A stretch of DNA of 39,684 nucleotides from Caenispirillum bisanense. GTDB lineage: Bacteria > Pseudomonadota > Alphaproteobacteria > Rhodospirillales > Rhodospirillaceae. Positions 1 through 9,308 of the stretch are shown one piece after another. The translations under genes and the position numbers were made by a program. Each line of letters opens with the position of its first letter. Within the stretch, counting starts at the first letter, position 1. A model generated the notes under the pieces. That model had not been told where the DNA came from. It saw only the letters and a program-made list of their open reading frames with translations, and did not search any database. The DNA lies in contig CAMDRB010000005.1 of NCBI GenBank assembly GCA_945906455.1, positions 1-39,684 on the forward strand, written 5' to 3'.

Positions 1-543
1 TGGGGTGCGCGCGGGACTGTAGGGATTGCGGGTCAGGCCACCCACGCCGCTCCAGCCCGAAATCGACCAATTCGAACGGAAGTTGGCCCACTCCGAGAGG
101 TTGGTTTTGCCGAGAATGACCGCACCGGCTTCCGTCAGCCTCTGGACGACGGGCGAGTCCAGGGCTGGAATATTTTCGGCAAGCGCCAACGAACCGGCCG
201 TGGTCGGCATACCGGCGAAATCGATGTTGTCTTTGATCAGGATGGGCACGCCGTCCAGAGGCCCACGGCGTTGGCCGGCGGCGCGGCGCGCATCCGCCGC
301 CCGCGCGGCATCAAGGGCCTTTGGATTGAGCGCAAGGACTGCGCGCACTTTCGGATCTTCAATCTTGATTCGCCCGAGGTAGCTCAAAGTAACCGCCTCG
401 GAACTTACCCGCCCCGCCTCCAGATCCCCGGCAATGTCGGTCAGCGGCTTTTCCGCGACCGGATACGTCGGCCCGGCCGGGGAGCACGCGGCCAGCGTAG
501 CGCCAAAAATTGCGACGCAAGCAAACCGTTCGGTGGTTTCCAT
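1..543 (-). CDS. Amidase-signature family lipoprotein (partial, C-terminus outside window)
   Basis: The gene reads leftwards off the window, so only the first 181 residues are visible. The start at 543 gives a short signal sequence ending in a lipobox-like L-A-A-C with Cys20, so the protein is probably lipidated and anchored outside the cytoplasm (inference). Residues 94-110 carry the amidase-signature block GPLDGVP..LIKDN, in which Lys104 matches the catalytic lysine of the Ser-cisSer-Lys triad. The conserved block AGAVILGKTNLSEWANFRS and the following SGWSG..GLTRNPY also fit this family. The glycine/serine-rich stretch with the catalytic serines would lie beyond the edge. Family members hydrolyse amides; the substrate cannot be told. 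A GGGGGA run lies just before the ATG. The tRNA-Gln gene lies 130 bp upstream on the same strand. Confidence 0.85.
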   Translation of the reverse strand, partial: METTERFACVAIFGATLAACSPAGPTYPVAEKPLTDIAGDLEAGRVSSEAVTLSYLGRIKIEDPKVRAVLALNPKALDAARAADARRAAGQRRGPLDGVPILIKDNIDFAGMPTTAGSLALAENIPALDSPVVQRLTEAGAVILGKTNLSEWANFRSNWSISGWSGVGGLTRNPYSPARTP

Positions 544-673
544 AGGTCCCCCATTTCTGCTGCCGCAAGGTATCCCATTTGCACGGCACCAGCCCCTCCG
601 CCCTTCGGGCCCCGGCGGGGCGCTAGCTTTTGTAAGCGGCCCGCCTTCGCGCGTCGCTAACGAAAACGAGGTA

Positions 674-747
674 TGGCTGGGGCGCCAGGATTCGAACCTG
701 GGATGGCGGTACCAAAAACCGCTGCCTTACCGCTTGGCGACGCCCCA
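674..747 (-). tRNA. tRNA-Gln (anticodon UUG)
   Basis: On the minus strand a full cloverleaf can be drawn: a 7-bp acceptor stem (TGGGGCG with CGCCCCA), a D arm with GCC/GGC, a 5-bp anticodon stem GCGGT/ACCGC around the loop TTTTGGT (anticodon TTG at 713-715), a T stem CCAGG/CCTGG around TTCGAAT, discriminator G and an encoded CCA tail. The length is 74 nt. It closely resembles E. coli tRNA-Gln. It sits between the DsbD-like gene and the amidase gene, both on the same strand. Confidence 0.97.
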
Positions 748-777
748 TCACTTCCCAAAAGGGAGCGGCGCGGACCT

Positions 778-805
778 TAGAGCATGATCCAGAAAAGTGG
801 AAGCC
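778..805. repeat. Possible remnant of an alphaproteobacterial dispersed palindromic repeat
   Basis: The stretch around GAGCATGATCCAGAAAAG at 780-797, continuing TGGAAGCC, resembles one arm of a palindromic intergenic repeat I recall as common in Bradyrhizobium-like genomes. Here only one arm is seen, immediately beyond the DsbD-like stop codon, and no second copy was noticed in the window. Identification is from memory of the motif, so confidence is low. Confidence 0.35.
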
Positions 806-812
806 GCCGGAA

Positions 813-2936
813 TCACTGGCCGCTGATGGCGGCGATCACCGATGAGGGCGTCAACACCTGCGGCAGGATCTGGGGTTCGGCTGCTCCGGGCAGATAATAG
901 AGATAGAGCGGCACGCCATCGCGCCCGACGGCCTTGAGCGCGGCACTGATCTCGGCGTTGCGGTTGGTCCAATCGCCCTTGAGGTAGGCAACTTTGCCGC
1001 GGGCGAAAGCCTCTTCGACCGTGGTCTTGGACAGGGCAATGCGCTCGTTGACCTTGCAGGTAATGCACCAGGCGGCGGTGAAATTGACGAACACCGGACG
1101 GCCTTCGGCGCGCAGAGCCGCGAGCCGCGTTTCGGAATAGGGTTCGCTAATCAGACCGGCGGCTACCGCCGCGGCCGTCGCCGGCGGGGCGCTGAGCGTC
1201 GCCGTCAGCGCGATCGTGGCCGCGAGCGCAAGTCCCGCTGTCGCCACCGCCCAGCCGCGACCGGAGGCGCTGGTGGATTTTTGCGCCGTGCCCCACAGCC
1301 AGCCAACAAATCCGACCAGCACCAGGCCGGCGAATGCGCTGGCCAGGGCGGTCGAATCCAGTTGCTGGGCGAGCACCCACACCAACCATGCCGCCGCGCC
1401 GTACAAGGGGAACGCCAGAACCTGTTTGACGCGGTCCATCCACAGGCCGGGGCGAGGCAGTTTGCGCGCGGCGCCTGGCACGAAACACAAGACCAGATAG
1501 GGCAGGGCCAGGCCCAGCGCGAGCGCCTCAAAAATCAAGATGGCCTCTAAGGGTGACTGTGTCAGGGCAAATCCGATGGCCGTTCCCATGAACGGCGCCG
1601 TGCAAGGCGTCGCCACGACGACGGCGAGAGCGCCGGTGAAGAATGAGCCGGTGAAGCCCCCGCGCGAGGTCAATTCCTGGCCGACGCCGATGGTGCCGCC
1701 GATGTTGAAGACGCCCGAGAGGTTGAGACCCATGGCCAACATCACGTAAGCGAGGCCGGCCACGAATACCGGCGATTGCAATTGAAAGCCCCAGCCGACG
1801 GCATCGCCGGCGGCCCTGAGAGCGAGCAGCAACCCAGCTAGGCCCCCGAAGGTCGCGAGCACGCCGGCGGTATAGGCCAGGCCGTCGCGCCGCAAGGCCG
1901 CGGGGTCAACGGTGCCGCGCGACATGAAGGTCATGGCCTTCATCACCAGCACCGGCAGCACGCAGGGCATGACGTTGAGAATGATGCCGCCGAACAACGC
2001 CAAGGCCATGGCAAAAACCAGCGGCATCACCGCTGTGGCCGAAGCGGAATCGAAGGCAGTCGCATCCGTAGCTGTACCGGTAACGGCCGCGGTTACCGTA
2101 AATCCTGTGCGCAGCTTGCCGACGTAAAACACCAAGACGCCGGAGATATCGCGGGGCGCGGCTTTACCCGGCGTCATGGCCAGGCGCATGACGCCGCTTT
2201 CGAAGTTGACGGTCTGCGGGGCGGTGTTGGTCAGGACGCCTTCGTCGAAGGGAAAGAACGCCACGCTGGAAAGTTCAGGGGCGCCGACGTTGGGGCCGGC
2301 CGTCAGTGTCAGGGCCGTGCCCTTGCGCTCGAAGCTCACGGGCCAGGGTGCGGGCTGCGGCATTTGCAGGCGCGCCGAGGCGATGGCGCCGCCAGCTCGC
2401 GTATTCATGCGCGGCCCTTCGGCGCCAATCTTGATCGGCAGCGTAAAACTTCCATCCTCGGGGATGCACACCTCGGCGCAGACCAACCAGGTGGCATCGG
2501 CAAGGAGGGTAATGTCCGCCGGCGTGGCGGTGGGCGCGACTTTTAGCTCGGTCAGCAACACGACCCGATCGCTATAGCCAAAGTTCATGAAATCGCCGTA
2601 GGGCAGGCGCTCGGGCGCCGGCCATTGGATGGCGCCGGCGGTGACGCCATCGGGCAATGTCCAGCGGATCTCGGCGGGTAAGCCGGAATCGCCCGGCGTA
2701 CGCCAATAGGTGTGCCAGTTCGGCTTGATGGTGAAGGTAAGCGCAACCCACAGGCTTTCGCCGGGTGCGACCACCGCCCGCTCGGACGTCAATTCGGCGC
2801 GAATTTGCTCGGTCTGTACGACCGTATCGGCCACGGCAGGGCTGGTCGACCCGGACAGGGCGGCGAAGACCACCGAGCAAAGAATGGCAAGCCGGAGGAA
2901 CTGTTTCATGGCGGCGAACATGAGGCCAGGGGGCAT
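813..2936 (-). CDS. DsbD/ScsB-like thiol:disulfide interchange membrane protein
   Basis: About 707 residues: a signal peptide, an extracytoplasmic beta-type domain with a Cys pair (WLVCAEVC, near residue 150), a multi-helix DsbD-type membrane domain with one Cys in each half (MPCVLP and ATPCTAP), and a C-terminal thioredoxin-like domain with WCITCK at about 623-628. In this family electrons pass from cytoplasmic thioredoxin through the membrane cysteines to periplasmic dithiols. The large N-terminal domain is more like ScsB (copper-stress associated) than E. coli DsbD. No scsC or scsD partner lies nearby, so the substrate is open. The start is uncertain: TTG 2945, ATG 2936 and ATG 2909 all precede the signal peptide. 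ATG 2936 is chosen for its upstream GTGAG. ispE ends 54 bp upstream on the same strand. Confidence 0.88.
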   Translation of the reverse strand: MPPGLMFAAMKQFLRLAILCSVVFAALSGSTSPAVADTVVQTEQIRAELTSERAVVAPGESLWVALTFTIKPNWHTYWRTPGDSGLPAEIRWTLPDGVTAGAIQWPAPERLPYGDFMNFGYSDRVVLLTELKVAPTATPADITLLADATWLVCAEVCIPEDGSFTLPIKIGAEGPRMNTRAGGAIASARLQMPQPAPWPVSFERKGTALTLTAGPNVGAPELSSVAFFPFDEGVLTNTAPQTVNFESGVMRLAMTPGKAAPRDISGVLVFYVGKLRTGFTVTAAVTGTATDATAFDSASATAVMPLVFAMALALFGGIILNVMPCVLPVLVMKAMTFMSRGTVDPAALRRDGLAYTAGVLATFGGLAGLLLALRAAGDAVGWGFQLQSPVFVAGLAYVMLAMGLNLSGVFNIGGTIGVGQELTSRGGFTGSFFTGALAVVVATPCTAPFMGTAIGFALTQSPLEAILIFEALALGLALPYLVLCFVPGAARKLPRPGLWMDRVKQVLAFPLYGAAAWLVWVLAQQLDSTALASAFAGLVLVGFVGWLWGTAQKSTSASGRGWAVATAGLALAATIALTATLSAPPATAAAVAAGLISEPYSETRLAALRAEGRPVFVNFTAAWCITCKVNERIALSKTTVEEAFARGKVAYLKGDWTNRNAEISAALKAVGRDGVPLYLYYLPGAAEPQILPQVLTPSSVIAAISGQ

Positions 2937-2990
2937 TGGAATCAACTCACATTTCCGCGTGGAGCGTCGCGTTAAGCCTAACTATCGGGC

Positions 2991-3926
2991 CTAAACGCTG
3001 GATTGCCGGGGCGCGAGAACCGGGGCAGCAGCGATCCACCACCTAGGCTTGCTCGCGGTCAGTTTCGCGGCCGCCCTTCGGGCCGCGGCCTCGTCAGAAA
3101 AGAGTCCAAAGCACGTGGGGCCGCTACCGGAGAGGCGCGCCAGCAGGCAGCCCGGGGCTTGTTCGAGGGCCGCCAGCACCGATGCGATGGCGGGCAAGAG
3201 TTCGAGCGCCGGCGCCGTCAGATCGTTGCGAAAATGTGCGAGCGCCGCGGCCAAAGCGGGCGCATTGGCAAGGCCGGCAACACTATCGCGGGGCGGTGGC
3301 TTCGACGTGCGGCCACGCAAGGCGGCGAACACCGCTTTGGTCGGCAAGGGTTCACCCGGATTCACCAAAACCAGCGAGGCCTGGGGCAGGGGTGGCGCCG
3401 GCGCAATGATCTCGCCGATGCCGCTCATGAACGCAGGCACGCCGCCGAGGCAGACCGGCACGTCGGCGCCAAGTTTCGCCGCGATGTCGCTGTCGGCGAG
3501 CCTCATCGGATCAATGTTCCAGAGGCGACCGCAGGCGATGAGTGTGGCCGCCGCATCGGCCGAGCCGCCGCCGATGCCCGAGGCTACCGGCAGGTTTTTT
3601 TCAAGCACGATATGAGCGCCCGAGAGCCGCGAGCCCGATACCCCAGCGTCTCGTCCGCGGGCGACGGTGCTCGCAAGCAATCGCGCCGCACGCATGACAA
3701 GATTGTCCGGCTGTTCGGCCAGCGCGCCCGCAAAAGGTCCTTCGATCGTCAGGCGAAGATCGTCGGCCGGCGAGACCATAATGCGGTCGCCAACGCCGGC
3801 GAACACCACCAGCGAGTCCAGCAAGTGATAGCCGTCCGCGCGCTGTCCGCAGATGTGCAGGGAGAGATTTATTTTCGCCGGGGCCGTCGCGATAATTGCC
3901 TCGGGCTCTGCCGCGGATGCCGCCAT
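2991..3926 (-). CDS. ispE: 4-diphosphocytidyl-2-C-methyl-D-erythritol kinase
   Basis: 311 residues, a GHMP-family kinase. PAKINLSLHI at 16-25 is the N-terminal substrate-binding segment and PVASGIGGGSADAAA at 113-127 is the glycine-rich ATP-binding loop typical of IspE. The enzyme phosphorylates CDP-methylerythritol in the cytoplasmic MEP route to isoprenoids, which supply the quinone side chain and undecaprenyl phosphate. It lies between the TPR gene (47 bp upstream) and the DsbD-like gene on the same strand, probably one transcript starting at ETF-QO. The ATG has no strong ribosome-binding site. Confidence 0.96.
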   Translation of the reverse strand: MAASAAEPEAIIATAPAKINLSLHICGQRADGYHLLDSLVVFAGVGDRIMVSPADDLRLTIEGPFAGALAEQPDNLVMRAARLLASTVARGRDAGVSGSRLSGAHIVLEKNLPVASGIGGGSADAAATLIACGRLWNIDPMRLADSDIAAKLGADVPVCLGGVPAFMSGIGEIIAPAPPLPQASLVLVNPGEPLPTKAVFAALRGRTSKPPPRDSVAGLANAPALAAALAHFRNDLTAPALELLPAIASVLAALEQAPGCLLARLSGSGPTCFGLFSDEAAARRAAAKLTASKPRWWIAAAPVLAPRQSSV

Positions 3927-3973
3927 GGGTCGAACCTATCCGCGGGGGACCGCGCGAGCGTTTCTTGGCCCGG

Positions 3974-5794
3974 CTATTTCTGCGCCAGACCGCGCTCGAG
4001 CTTGGTGCCGATCACGACGCGCTGCGTCTCCTCAATTTCCGTGCTCAGCAAGGCGCGTTGCCATTGAAAGCGCGCCTCGTTGCGCCGGCCCACTTTCCAG
4101 TAGGCGTCGCCTAGATGGTCATTGATGGTGCCGTCGGCCGGTGTCGCTTCGACGGCCTTTTCCAGGTTTTGGACGGCCTGCTCGTATTCGCCGTTCATGA
4201 ACAGCGCCCAACCGAAACTATCAATGATATAGCCGTCGTTCGGACGCTGCTTAAAGGCGTTTTCAATCAGCCGGCGAGCTTCGTCGAGCTTTACGCCACG
4301 ATCCAAATAAGAATAGCCCAGATAGTTCAGAACGCTGGGATTGTTTGGCTGCAATTCCAACGCTTTTCTGAAGTCTTTTTCGGCCGCACCCCAATCCTTG
4401 GCGCGCTCGAGCGCGATGCCGCGCGAATAATGAATCGCCCAAACCCCGGCGTTGCCTTCGCCCGCGAATTTAAGCGCACTGTTATAGGCGGTGACGGCGT
4501 CGGCGTATTTCTTCTCCTGGCGCAGTATATCGGCCATGGCAACGTGGGCGTCGGTCCATTGCGGACTTTCCTTGAGCACGTCTTTCAGAATCACCAGTGC
4601 CGCGTCGGGTTGGCTCATGCGTGTCAAATTCTCGGAGATCTGCATCTGCACGTCTAAGTAACCCGGCGCCGACTTTTTCAGTTTCATGAGAATCGCGTTT
4701 GATTCGACGAATTTTCCGCGCGCCGCAAGCGTGCTGCCGATAAATCGGCGGGCAATGTCCATGTCCGGATTCAGATAAATCGCGGCCTGGGCATAAGCGG
4801 TTGAAACTTGCGCCCGGATTTCATTGGGGTCGTTCATGAGCAGGAGCTCGGCCGCCGCGAATAATCCTTCGGCCATGCCTTGGTCGGCGGTGATTTTATC
4901 CGCGCCCACTTTCGGGATGGCGGCGGCGTAAGCTTCGAATGTCGGCGAAGTCCCGTGGGTTTTCAGAAAGCGGTCGAACAGCTCTTTGACCTGGTCCTTC
5001 CGGCCAAGGCGGACGTAGCCCTCGGCCACCAGCCGCAGAACCGAGAAGCGCTGTTTCTCAATGCCGATGGCCAGGGCGTCGTAGTGTGCGAGTGCTTCAT
5101 CCTTACGGCCATAAAACTCATTCAGCAGCCCACCCATGACATCGACCAGCTCGGCGGTGTCCTGAAAGCTTTTGAGGGGCGCCAGCTCGGCAAGCGCGAC
5201 TTCCGCAGATTGCACCGGCGCCATGGCCCAAGGCCGCATGACCGGCAGCGCGAAGCTGTTCATGGTCTGCCCGGTTGTCTTCTCGAGATAGGTGACCGCC
5301 TTGTCGTATTCCCGCTTCTTGAAGTGATCGATGGCGATGATCACCGGCGCCATGCCCCGGCGTGGCGCGGTCTCGTAAGCTTTGCGGGCGGCGGGTATCG
5401 CCGTCGCGAAGTCGCCGCTTTGCGCGGCGAGGAAATAGGTGTTCTGAAGGAGCCCGGAATTCTCGGGGTCGAGCTCGGTCACGCGGTTGTAAAAATCCAC
5501 CGCCGTGTTGGCTTCGGAATTTGACTCGGCGTGACGCCCGGCCAGGAAGGCCGCAGCGAGGCCGGAATCCGCAGGCGCTGGCGGTGCGGCTGCCGCGGCC
5601 GCCTGGGGTTTTGCCTGATCTCCACCGACGGCGATCGCGGACGTACCAACGCCGATAGCGGCCGCCACGGCGGCGGCGAGTAATGCCCCGATGGCCAGGG
5701 TCAAGGGCCAGCCGATGGGTTTGATCAACGCATCGATCGATTGCCGAATGGGCGTGCCAGTCATAGCGCTATCATATCCCTTCACGCTGGCCAT
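3974..5794 (-). CDS. TPR-repeat protein with N-terminal membrane anchor
   Basis: 606 residues. A hydrophobic segment at about residues 28-58 (IGWPLTLAIGALLAAAV onward) is followed by an Ala/Pro-rich linker and then an array of TPR-like helical pairs running to the C-terminus. Typical repeat signatures are NPSVLNYLGYSYLDRG and NDGYIIDSFGWALFMNGEY. The protein is probably held in the membrane with the TPR solenoid outside the cytoplasm (inference). TPR arrays bind proteins; no partner can be named. An alternative start is ATG 5764, giving MTGTPIRQ. It follows ETF-QO by 87 bp and precedes ispE, probably co-transcribed. Confidence 0.85.
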   Translation of the reverse strand: MASVKGYDSAMTGTPIRQSIDALIKPIGWPLTLAIGALLAAAVAAAIGVGTSAIAVGGDQAKPQAAAAAAPPAPADSGLAAAFLAGRHAESNSEANTAVDFYNRVTELDPENSGLLQNTYFLAAQSGDFATAIPAARKAYETAPRRGMAPVIIAIDHFKKREYDKAVTYLEKTTGQTMNSFALPVMRPWAMAPVQSAEVALAELAPLKSFQDTAELVDVMGGLLNEFYGRKDEALAHYDALAIGIEKQRFSVLRLVAEGYVRLGRKDQVKELFDRFLKTHGTSPTFEAYAAAIPKVGADKITADQGMAEGLFAAAELLLMNDPNEIRAQVSTAYAQAAIYLNPDMDIARRFIGSTLAARGKFVESNAILMKLKKSAPGYLDVQMQISENLTRMSQPDAALVILKDVLKESPQWTDAHVAMADILRQEKKYADAVTAYNSALKFAGEGNAGVWAIHYSRGIALERAKDWGAAEKDFRKALELQPNNPSVLNYLGYSYLDRGVKLDEARRLIENAFKQRPNDGYIIDSFGWALFMNGEYEQAVQNLEKAVEATPADGTINDHLGDAYWKVGRRNEARFQWQRALLSTEIEETQRVVIGTKLERGLAQK

Positions 5795-5881
5795 GAAACT
5801 GCCCAGCAGATCATATCGAGTTTAGCCGGTGCGGCTGCGCTCCGGGAACCCCTGACGGAGACACAAGGCCCTCCGGCGAGA

Positions 5882-7540
5882 TTACATATTTGGATAGTTC
5901 GGGCCTCCGCCGCCCTGCGGCACAGTCCACGTGATGTTGCGGCTGGGGTCTTTAATATCGCAGGTCTTGCAGTGGACACAGTTCTGGGCGTTGATTTGAA
6001 AGCGTTTTCCACCGCCGGCGTCATCGGCGATCACCTCGTAGACACCGGCCGGGCAATAGCGCTGCGCTGGCTCGGCCCACAGCGGCAGGTTGACGGCGAT
6101 CGGCAGGGCCGGGTCGGCGAGCTTGAGGTGGATCGGCTGATTTTCTTCGTGATTGGTGTTCGAGATGAACACCGAGGATAACTTGTCGAAAGAGATTTTA
6201 CCGTCCGGCTTGGGATAGGCGATGGCCTTGGCCTTGGCCGCCGGCAGAAGCGTCGCGTCGTCGGACTTGCCGTGCTTCAGGGTAATCGGCAGGCCGATGC
6301 CGAGCTGGTTCATCCACATATCGATGCCACCGAGCATGAGCCCGACATGCAAACCGAACCGGCTCCAGAGCGGCTTAACATTGCGCACGCGCTTCAAGTC
6401 CGTATAGACCCAGCTCTTACGATAGGCTTCAGGATACGCGGTCAATTCATCGTGGTGTCGCCCGGCTTTCACCGCGGTGAAGGCGGCCTCGGCGGCGAGC
6501 ATGCCGGTCTTCATGGCGTTGTGGCTGCCCTTGATCCGCGGCAAGTTTACAAACCCCGCCGCGCAGCCGATGAGCGCACCGCCCGGGAATGTCAGCTTCG
6601 GCACCGACTGGAACCCACCTTCAGTGATCGCGCGTGCACCATACGATATGCGGCGCCCGCCCACCAAGGTGGGTTGGATCGCTGGATGGTGTTTGAATCG
6701 CTGGAACTCATCGAACGGCGAAAGGAAGGGATTCTTATAATTCAAGTGCAGCACGAAGCCGATGGCGACTTGATTGTTCTCAAGGTGATAAAGGAACGAT
6801 CCGCCGCCGGTTGAGCCGTCCAAGGGCCAACCCATGGTATGCGTCACCGCACCGGGCTTGTGTTTCGCTGGATCGATTTCCCAGAGCTCTTTGATGCCGA
6901 TCCCGAATTTCGGCACGTCGCTCGCCTTGGCCAGATCGAACTTGGCGATCAAAGACTTTGCCAGCGAACCGCGCACGCCTTCGGCGATCAGGGTGTATTT
7001 GGCATGTAGCTCGATACCCGGCTCATAGTGGTCGGTCTTTTCGCCGTCGCGGCCGATACCCATGTCGCCGGTGGCAACCCCGCGCACAGCTCCGTTTCCG
7101 TCGTACAGCACTTCCGTCGCCGCGAAGCCGGGATAGATTTCGATACCCATGGCTTCGGCCTGGGTCGCGAGCCAGCGGCAGAGGTTGCCGAGGCTGATGA
7201 TGTAGTTGCCGTGATTATTCATCAACGGCGGCATAAAGATATTTGTCAAGCGCACCGAACCAGTCTCGGTCAGATAAAGAAAATTATCTTCGCTCACGGC
7301 CGTGTTGAGCGGCGCACCTTTAGCTTTCCAGTCGGGGATCAATTCATTGAGGGCGATCGGGTCGATCACGGCACCCGAGAGAATGTGGGCGCCGATTTCC
7401 GAACCTTTCTCGATCACGCAGACCGAAATGTCGTGATCGTTGGCGGCCACGAGCTGTTTGAGGCGGATGGCGGCGCCGAGACCGGCGGGGCCGCCGCCCA
7501 CGATCACGACATCGAATTCCATTGCTTCGCGTTCGCTCAT
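5882..7540 (-). CDS. Electron transfer flavoprotein-ubiquinone oxidoreductase
   Basis: 552 residues, the usual length for bacterial ETF-QO. The FAD-binding Rossmann motif GGGPAGLGAA is at 15-24. The body carries family blocks such as GAVIDPIALNELIPDW and AAGFVNLPRIKGSHNAMKTG. The C-terminal ferredoxin-like part supplies four cysteines for a 4Fe-4S cluster at about 496, 521, 524 and 527 (CPAGVYE, then CVHCKTC). The enzyme passes electrons from reduced ETF, loaded by acyl-CoA and other dehydrogenases, to ubiquinone at the inner membrane, upstream of the bc1 complex encoded at 24463-27034. It heads the minus-strand run ETF-QO - TPR - ispE - DsbD-like. A GGGTGGG run precedes the ATG. Confidence 0.97.
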   Translation of the reverse strand: MSEREAMEFDVVIVGGGPAGLGAAIRLKQLVAANDHDISVCVIEKGSEIGAHILSGAVIDPIALNELIPDWKAKGAPLNTAVSEDNFLYLTETGSVRLTNIFMPPLMNNHGNYIISLGNLCRWLATQAEAMGIEIYPGFAATEVLYDGNGAVRGVATGDMGIGRDGEKTDHYEPGIELHAKYTLIAEGVRGSLAKSLIAKFDLAKASDVPKFGIGIKELWEIDPAKHKPGAVTHTMGWPLDGSTGGGSFLYHLENNQVAIGFVLHLNYKNPFLSPFDEFQRFKHHPAIQPTLVGGRRISYGARAITEGGFQSVPKLTFPGGALIGCAAGFVNLPRIKGSHNAMKTGMLAAEAAFTAVKAGRHHDELTAYPEAYRKSWVYTDLKRVRNVKPLWSRFGLHVGLMLGGIDMWMNQLGIGLPITLKHGKSDDATLLPAAKAKAIAYPKPDGKISFDKLSSVFISNTNHEENQPIHLKLADPALPIAVNLPLWAEPAQRYCPAGVYEVIADDAGGGKRFQINAQNCVHCKTCDIKDPSRNITWTVPQGGGGPNYPNM

Positions 7541-7827
7541 CCCACCCTGCTTGGCCGGATCGGCCTCGACGTTGCGTTTTCACCAACGCTCCACAACCGG
7601 TCATTCCCCCGGTGTGGCAAGGGTTTAGGTATACCTCTCCGTATCGGGTAATCCAAGAACTTCGGTACTTTCCGGGGGTTGTTTCCGGGACCCTGGGGCG
7701 GTATATCGCTGGCGTGTGGTGACTGCGCCCCTCGCCCCTTGCCTAGGCCTGCCGACTGGGGCAAAACCGCAGGATCCAATCAGCCATCCCCCAGCGCAAT
7801 TAGGACGAGTCCCTCGAAGGATATGCC

Positions 7828-8154
7828 GTGAGCAAGAACCCCGTCGTAATCGCCCTTCTCACCACCGTGCTTTTCGCGGGAACCCTGGGTGTTCTGATCG
7901 CCGTTGCCGGCTTTGGAATCATTCGCGTGTTCGAGGAAATGATGGAAGCCCTGGGCGTCCTGCCGGTCCGCTGGGGCGAGAACAATGTTATCGTCCTGCT
8001 CCAATTGGCCGCCGCGCTTAGCCTGCCTGCCGTGCTGTGGTTTAGCGTATGGTTTTATCGCAAGGCCCTGGCGGCCGAGCGCATATTGACGGCGCAAGAA
8101 GCGGCAGCCGAGGCAGCAGGCCACGCCAAGTCAACTTCGTCGCCCGCGATTTGA
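7828..8154 (+). CDS. Small two-helix membrane protein of unknown function
   Basis: 108 residues with two hydrophobic segments, at about 6-32 (VVIALLTTVLFAGTLGVLIA) and 55-78 (VIVLLQLAAALSLPAVLWF), and a short Ala/Glu-rich soluble tail. I do not recognise the family. The start is GTG: GAAGGA lies 7-8 nt upstream at 7816-7821, while the nearby ATG at 7823 runs straight into a stop. The 287 bp to the divergent ETF-QO gene must hold both promoters, but none is clear by eye. The AI-2E/PerM-family gene follows 90 bp downstream. Confidence 0.7.
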   Translation: MSKNPVVIALLTTVLFAGTLGVLIAVAGFGIIRVFEEMMEALGVLPVRWGENNVIVLLQLAAALSLPAVLWFSVWFYRKALAAERILTAQEAAAEAAGHAKSTSSPAI

Positions 8155-8244
8155 ACACGCCCCGGCGACGGCGATTTTCGAATAAGCTGAATTCGGCCTG
8201 GCGCCGACCCCACCTTCTTCCACCTTGCTTGAGTATGACTGGTC

Positions 8245-9297
8245 ATGTGGACAACGGCTGATCCCCCCCTTCAGAAGCCTCCTGGCGAAATCGCCGGAGA
8301 GAGCCGGATCGATACGGCGTCTCTTATCCTTGCGGGATTGACGCTGGTTGGCATCCTTAAGCTTGGCTTGTTGTCGGCGCTGCTCTCGGGCCTTTTGATC
8401 TATCTCGTTGTCCAGTCCGCTGTTCCGATATTCCGGGTTTTAGGTCTGACTCGGCGCGTGGGCAAGGCGCTGGCCCTCGTGTTATTCGCGACAACAATCG
8501 TCGTGGCCGTGGCCATGGGTGTTATTAAATCGATCACGCTCCTCACGGGCGGCTCCGACAATGTCGGCGCGCTCCTGCAGCAGATGGCCGATGTCATCAG
8601 TACCGCCCGCGAACGTACGCCGGCATGGGCGCAAGAGTATCTTCCGACGAGCACGCAGGAGCTTGAAAGCGCGGCGGCGGTCTGGCTGCGCGAGCATGCC
8701 GGGCAAGTCGGCGTGTTGGGTCAAGATTTCGGCAAGTTCCTGTTCCACACGGTGCTCGGTATGATCATCGGCGGTATCGTCGCGTTTTACCGCGGCATGG
8801 GCGACGGCGATGCGCGTCCACTGGCCCGCGCCCTGGGCGCGCGCGCTACGGTGATGAGCGGGGCATTCCGCAATGTCGTATTTTCCCAGGTGCGCATTTC
8901 AGCCCTCAATACCACGCTGACGGCGATCTATCTTGCCGGCGTGCTTCCATTCTTCGATGTCGATCTACCGCTGGTCAAAACCATGATTGCGGTGACGTTT
9001 CTTGTCGGTTTGATCCCGATCCTTGGCAATCTGATATCCAATACCGTGATCATTGTTGTCAGCCTGAGCGTTTCGCCGGTCGTGGCGCTCGGCTCTCTCG
9101 CGTTTCTCGTGCTGATTCATAAACTGGAATACTTCGTCAATGCCCGGATCATCGGCTCGAGAATTCGCGCACGAGCTTGGGAGCTGTTGATGGCGATGTT
9201 GGTGATGGAAGCCGCCTTCGGCATTCCAGGGTTGATCGCAGCTCCAATCTACTATGCCTATCTGAAGGACGAGCTGACCGCGCGTCGGCTGATCTGA
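8245..9297 (+). CDS. AI-2E/PerM family transporter-like membrane protein
   Basis: 350 residues, the usual length for the AI-2E (PerM/TqsA/YdiK) family. N-terminal hydrophobic helices at about 27-100 are followed by a polar extracytoplasmic region (about 110-160) and a C-terminal set of helices. Family-typical segments are [13 protein letters not shown] and the region [23 protein letters not shown]. Some members export signals or sodium; the substrate here cannot be assigned. The UDG gene starts 12 bp after the stop, so the two are probably co-transcribed. Confidence 0.88.
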   Translation: MWTTADPPLQKPPGEIAGESRIDTASLILAGLTLVGILKLGLLSALLSGLLIYLVVQSAVPIFRVLGLTRRVGKALALVLFATTIVVAVAMGVIKSITLLTGGSDNVGALLQQMADVISTARERTPAWAQEYLPTSTQELESAAAVWLREHAGQVGVLGQDFGKFLFHTVLGMIIGGIVAFYRGMGDGDARPLARALGARATVMSGAFRNVVFSQVRISALNTTLTAIYLAGVLPFFDVDLPLVKTMIAVTFLVGLIPILGNLISNTVIIVVSLSVSPVVALGSLAFLVLIHKLEYFVNARIIGSRIRARAWELLMAMLVMEAAFGIPGLIAAPIYYAYLKDELTARRLI

Positions 9298-9308
9298 CCT
9301 CCCACGAC

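Noticed and set aside
3003-4067. A 354-codon plus-strand frame opposite ispE
   Set aside because: Arg/Gly-rich composition and no motif; it mirrors the ispE reading frame.
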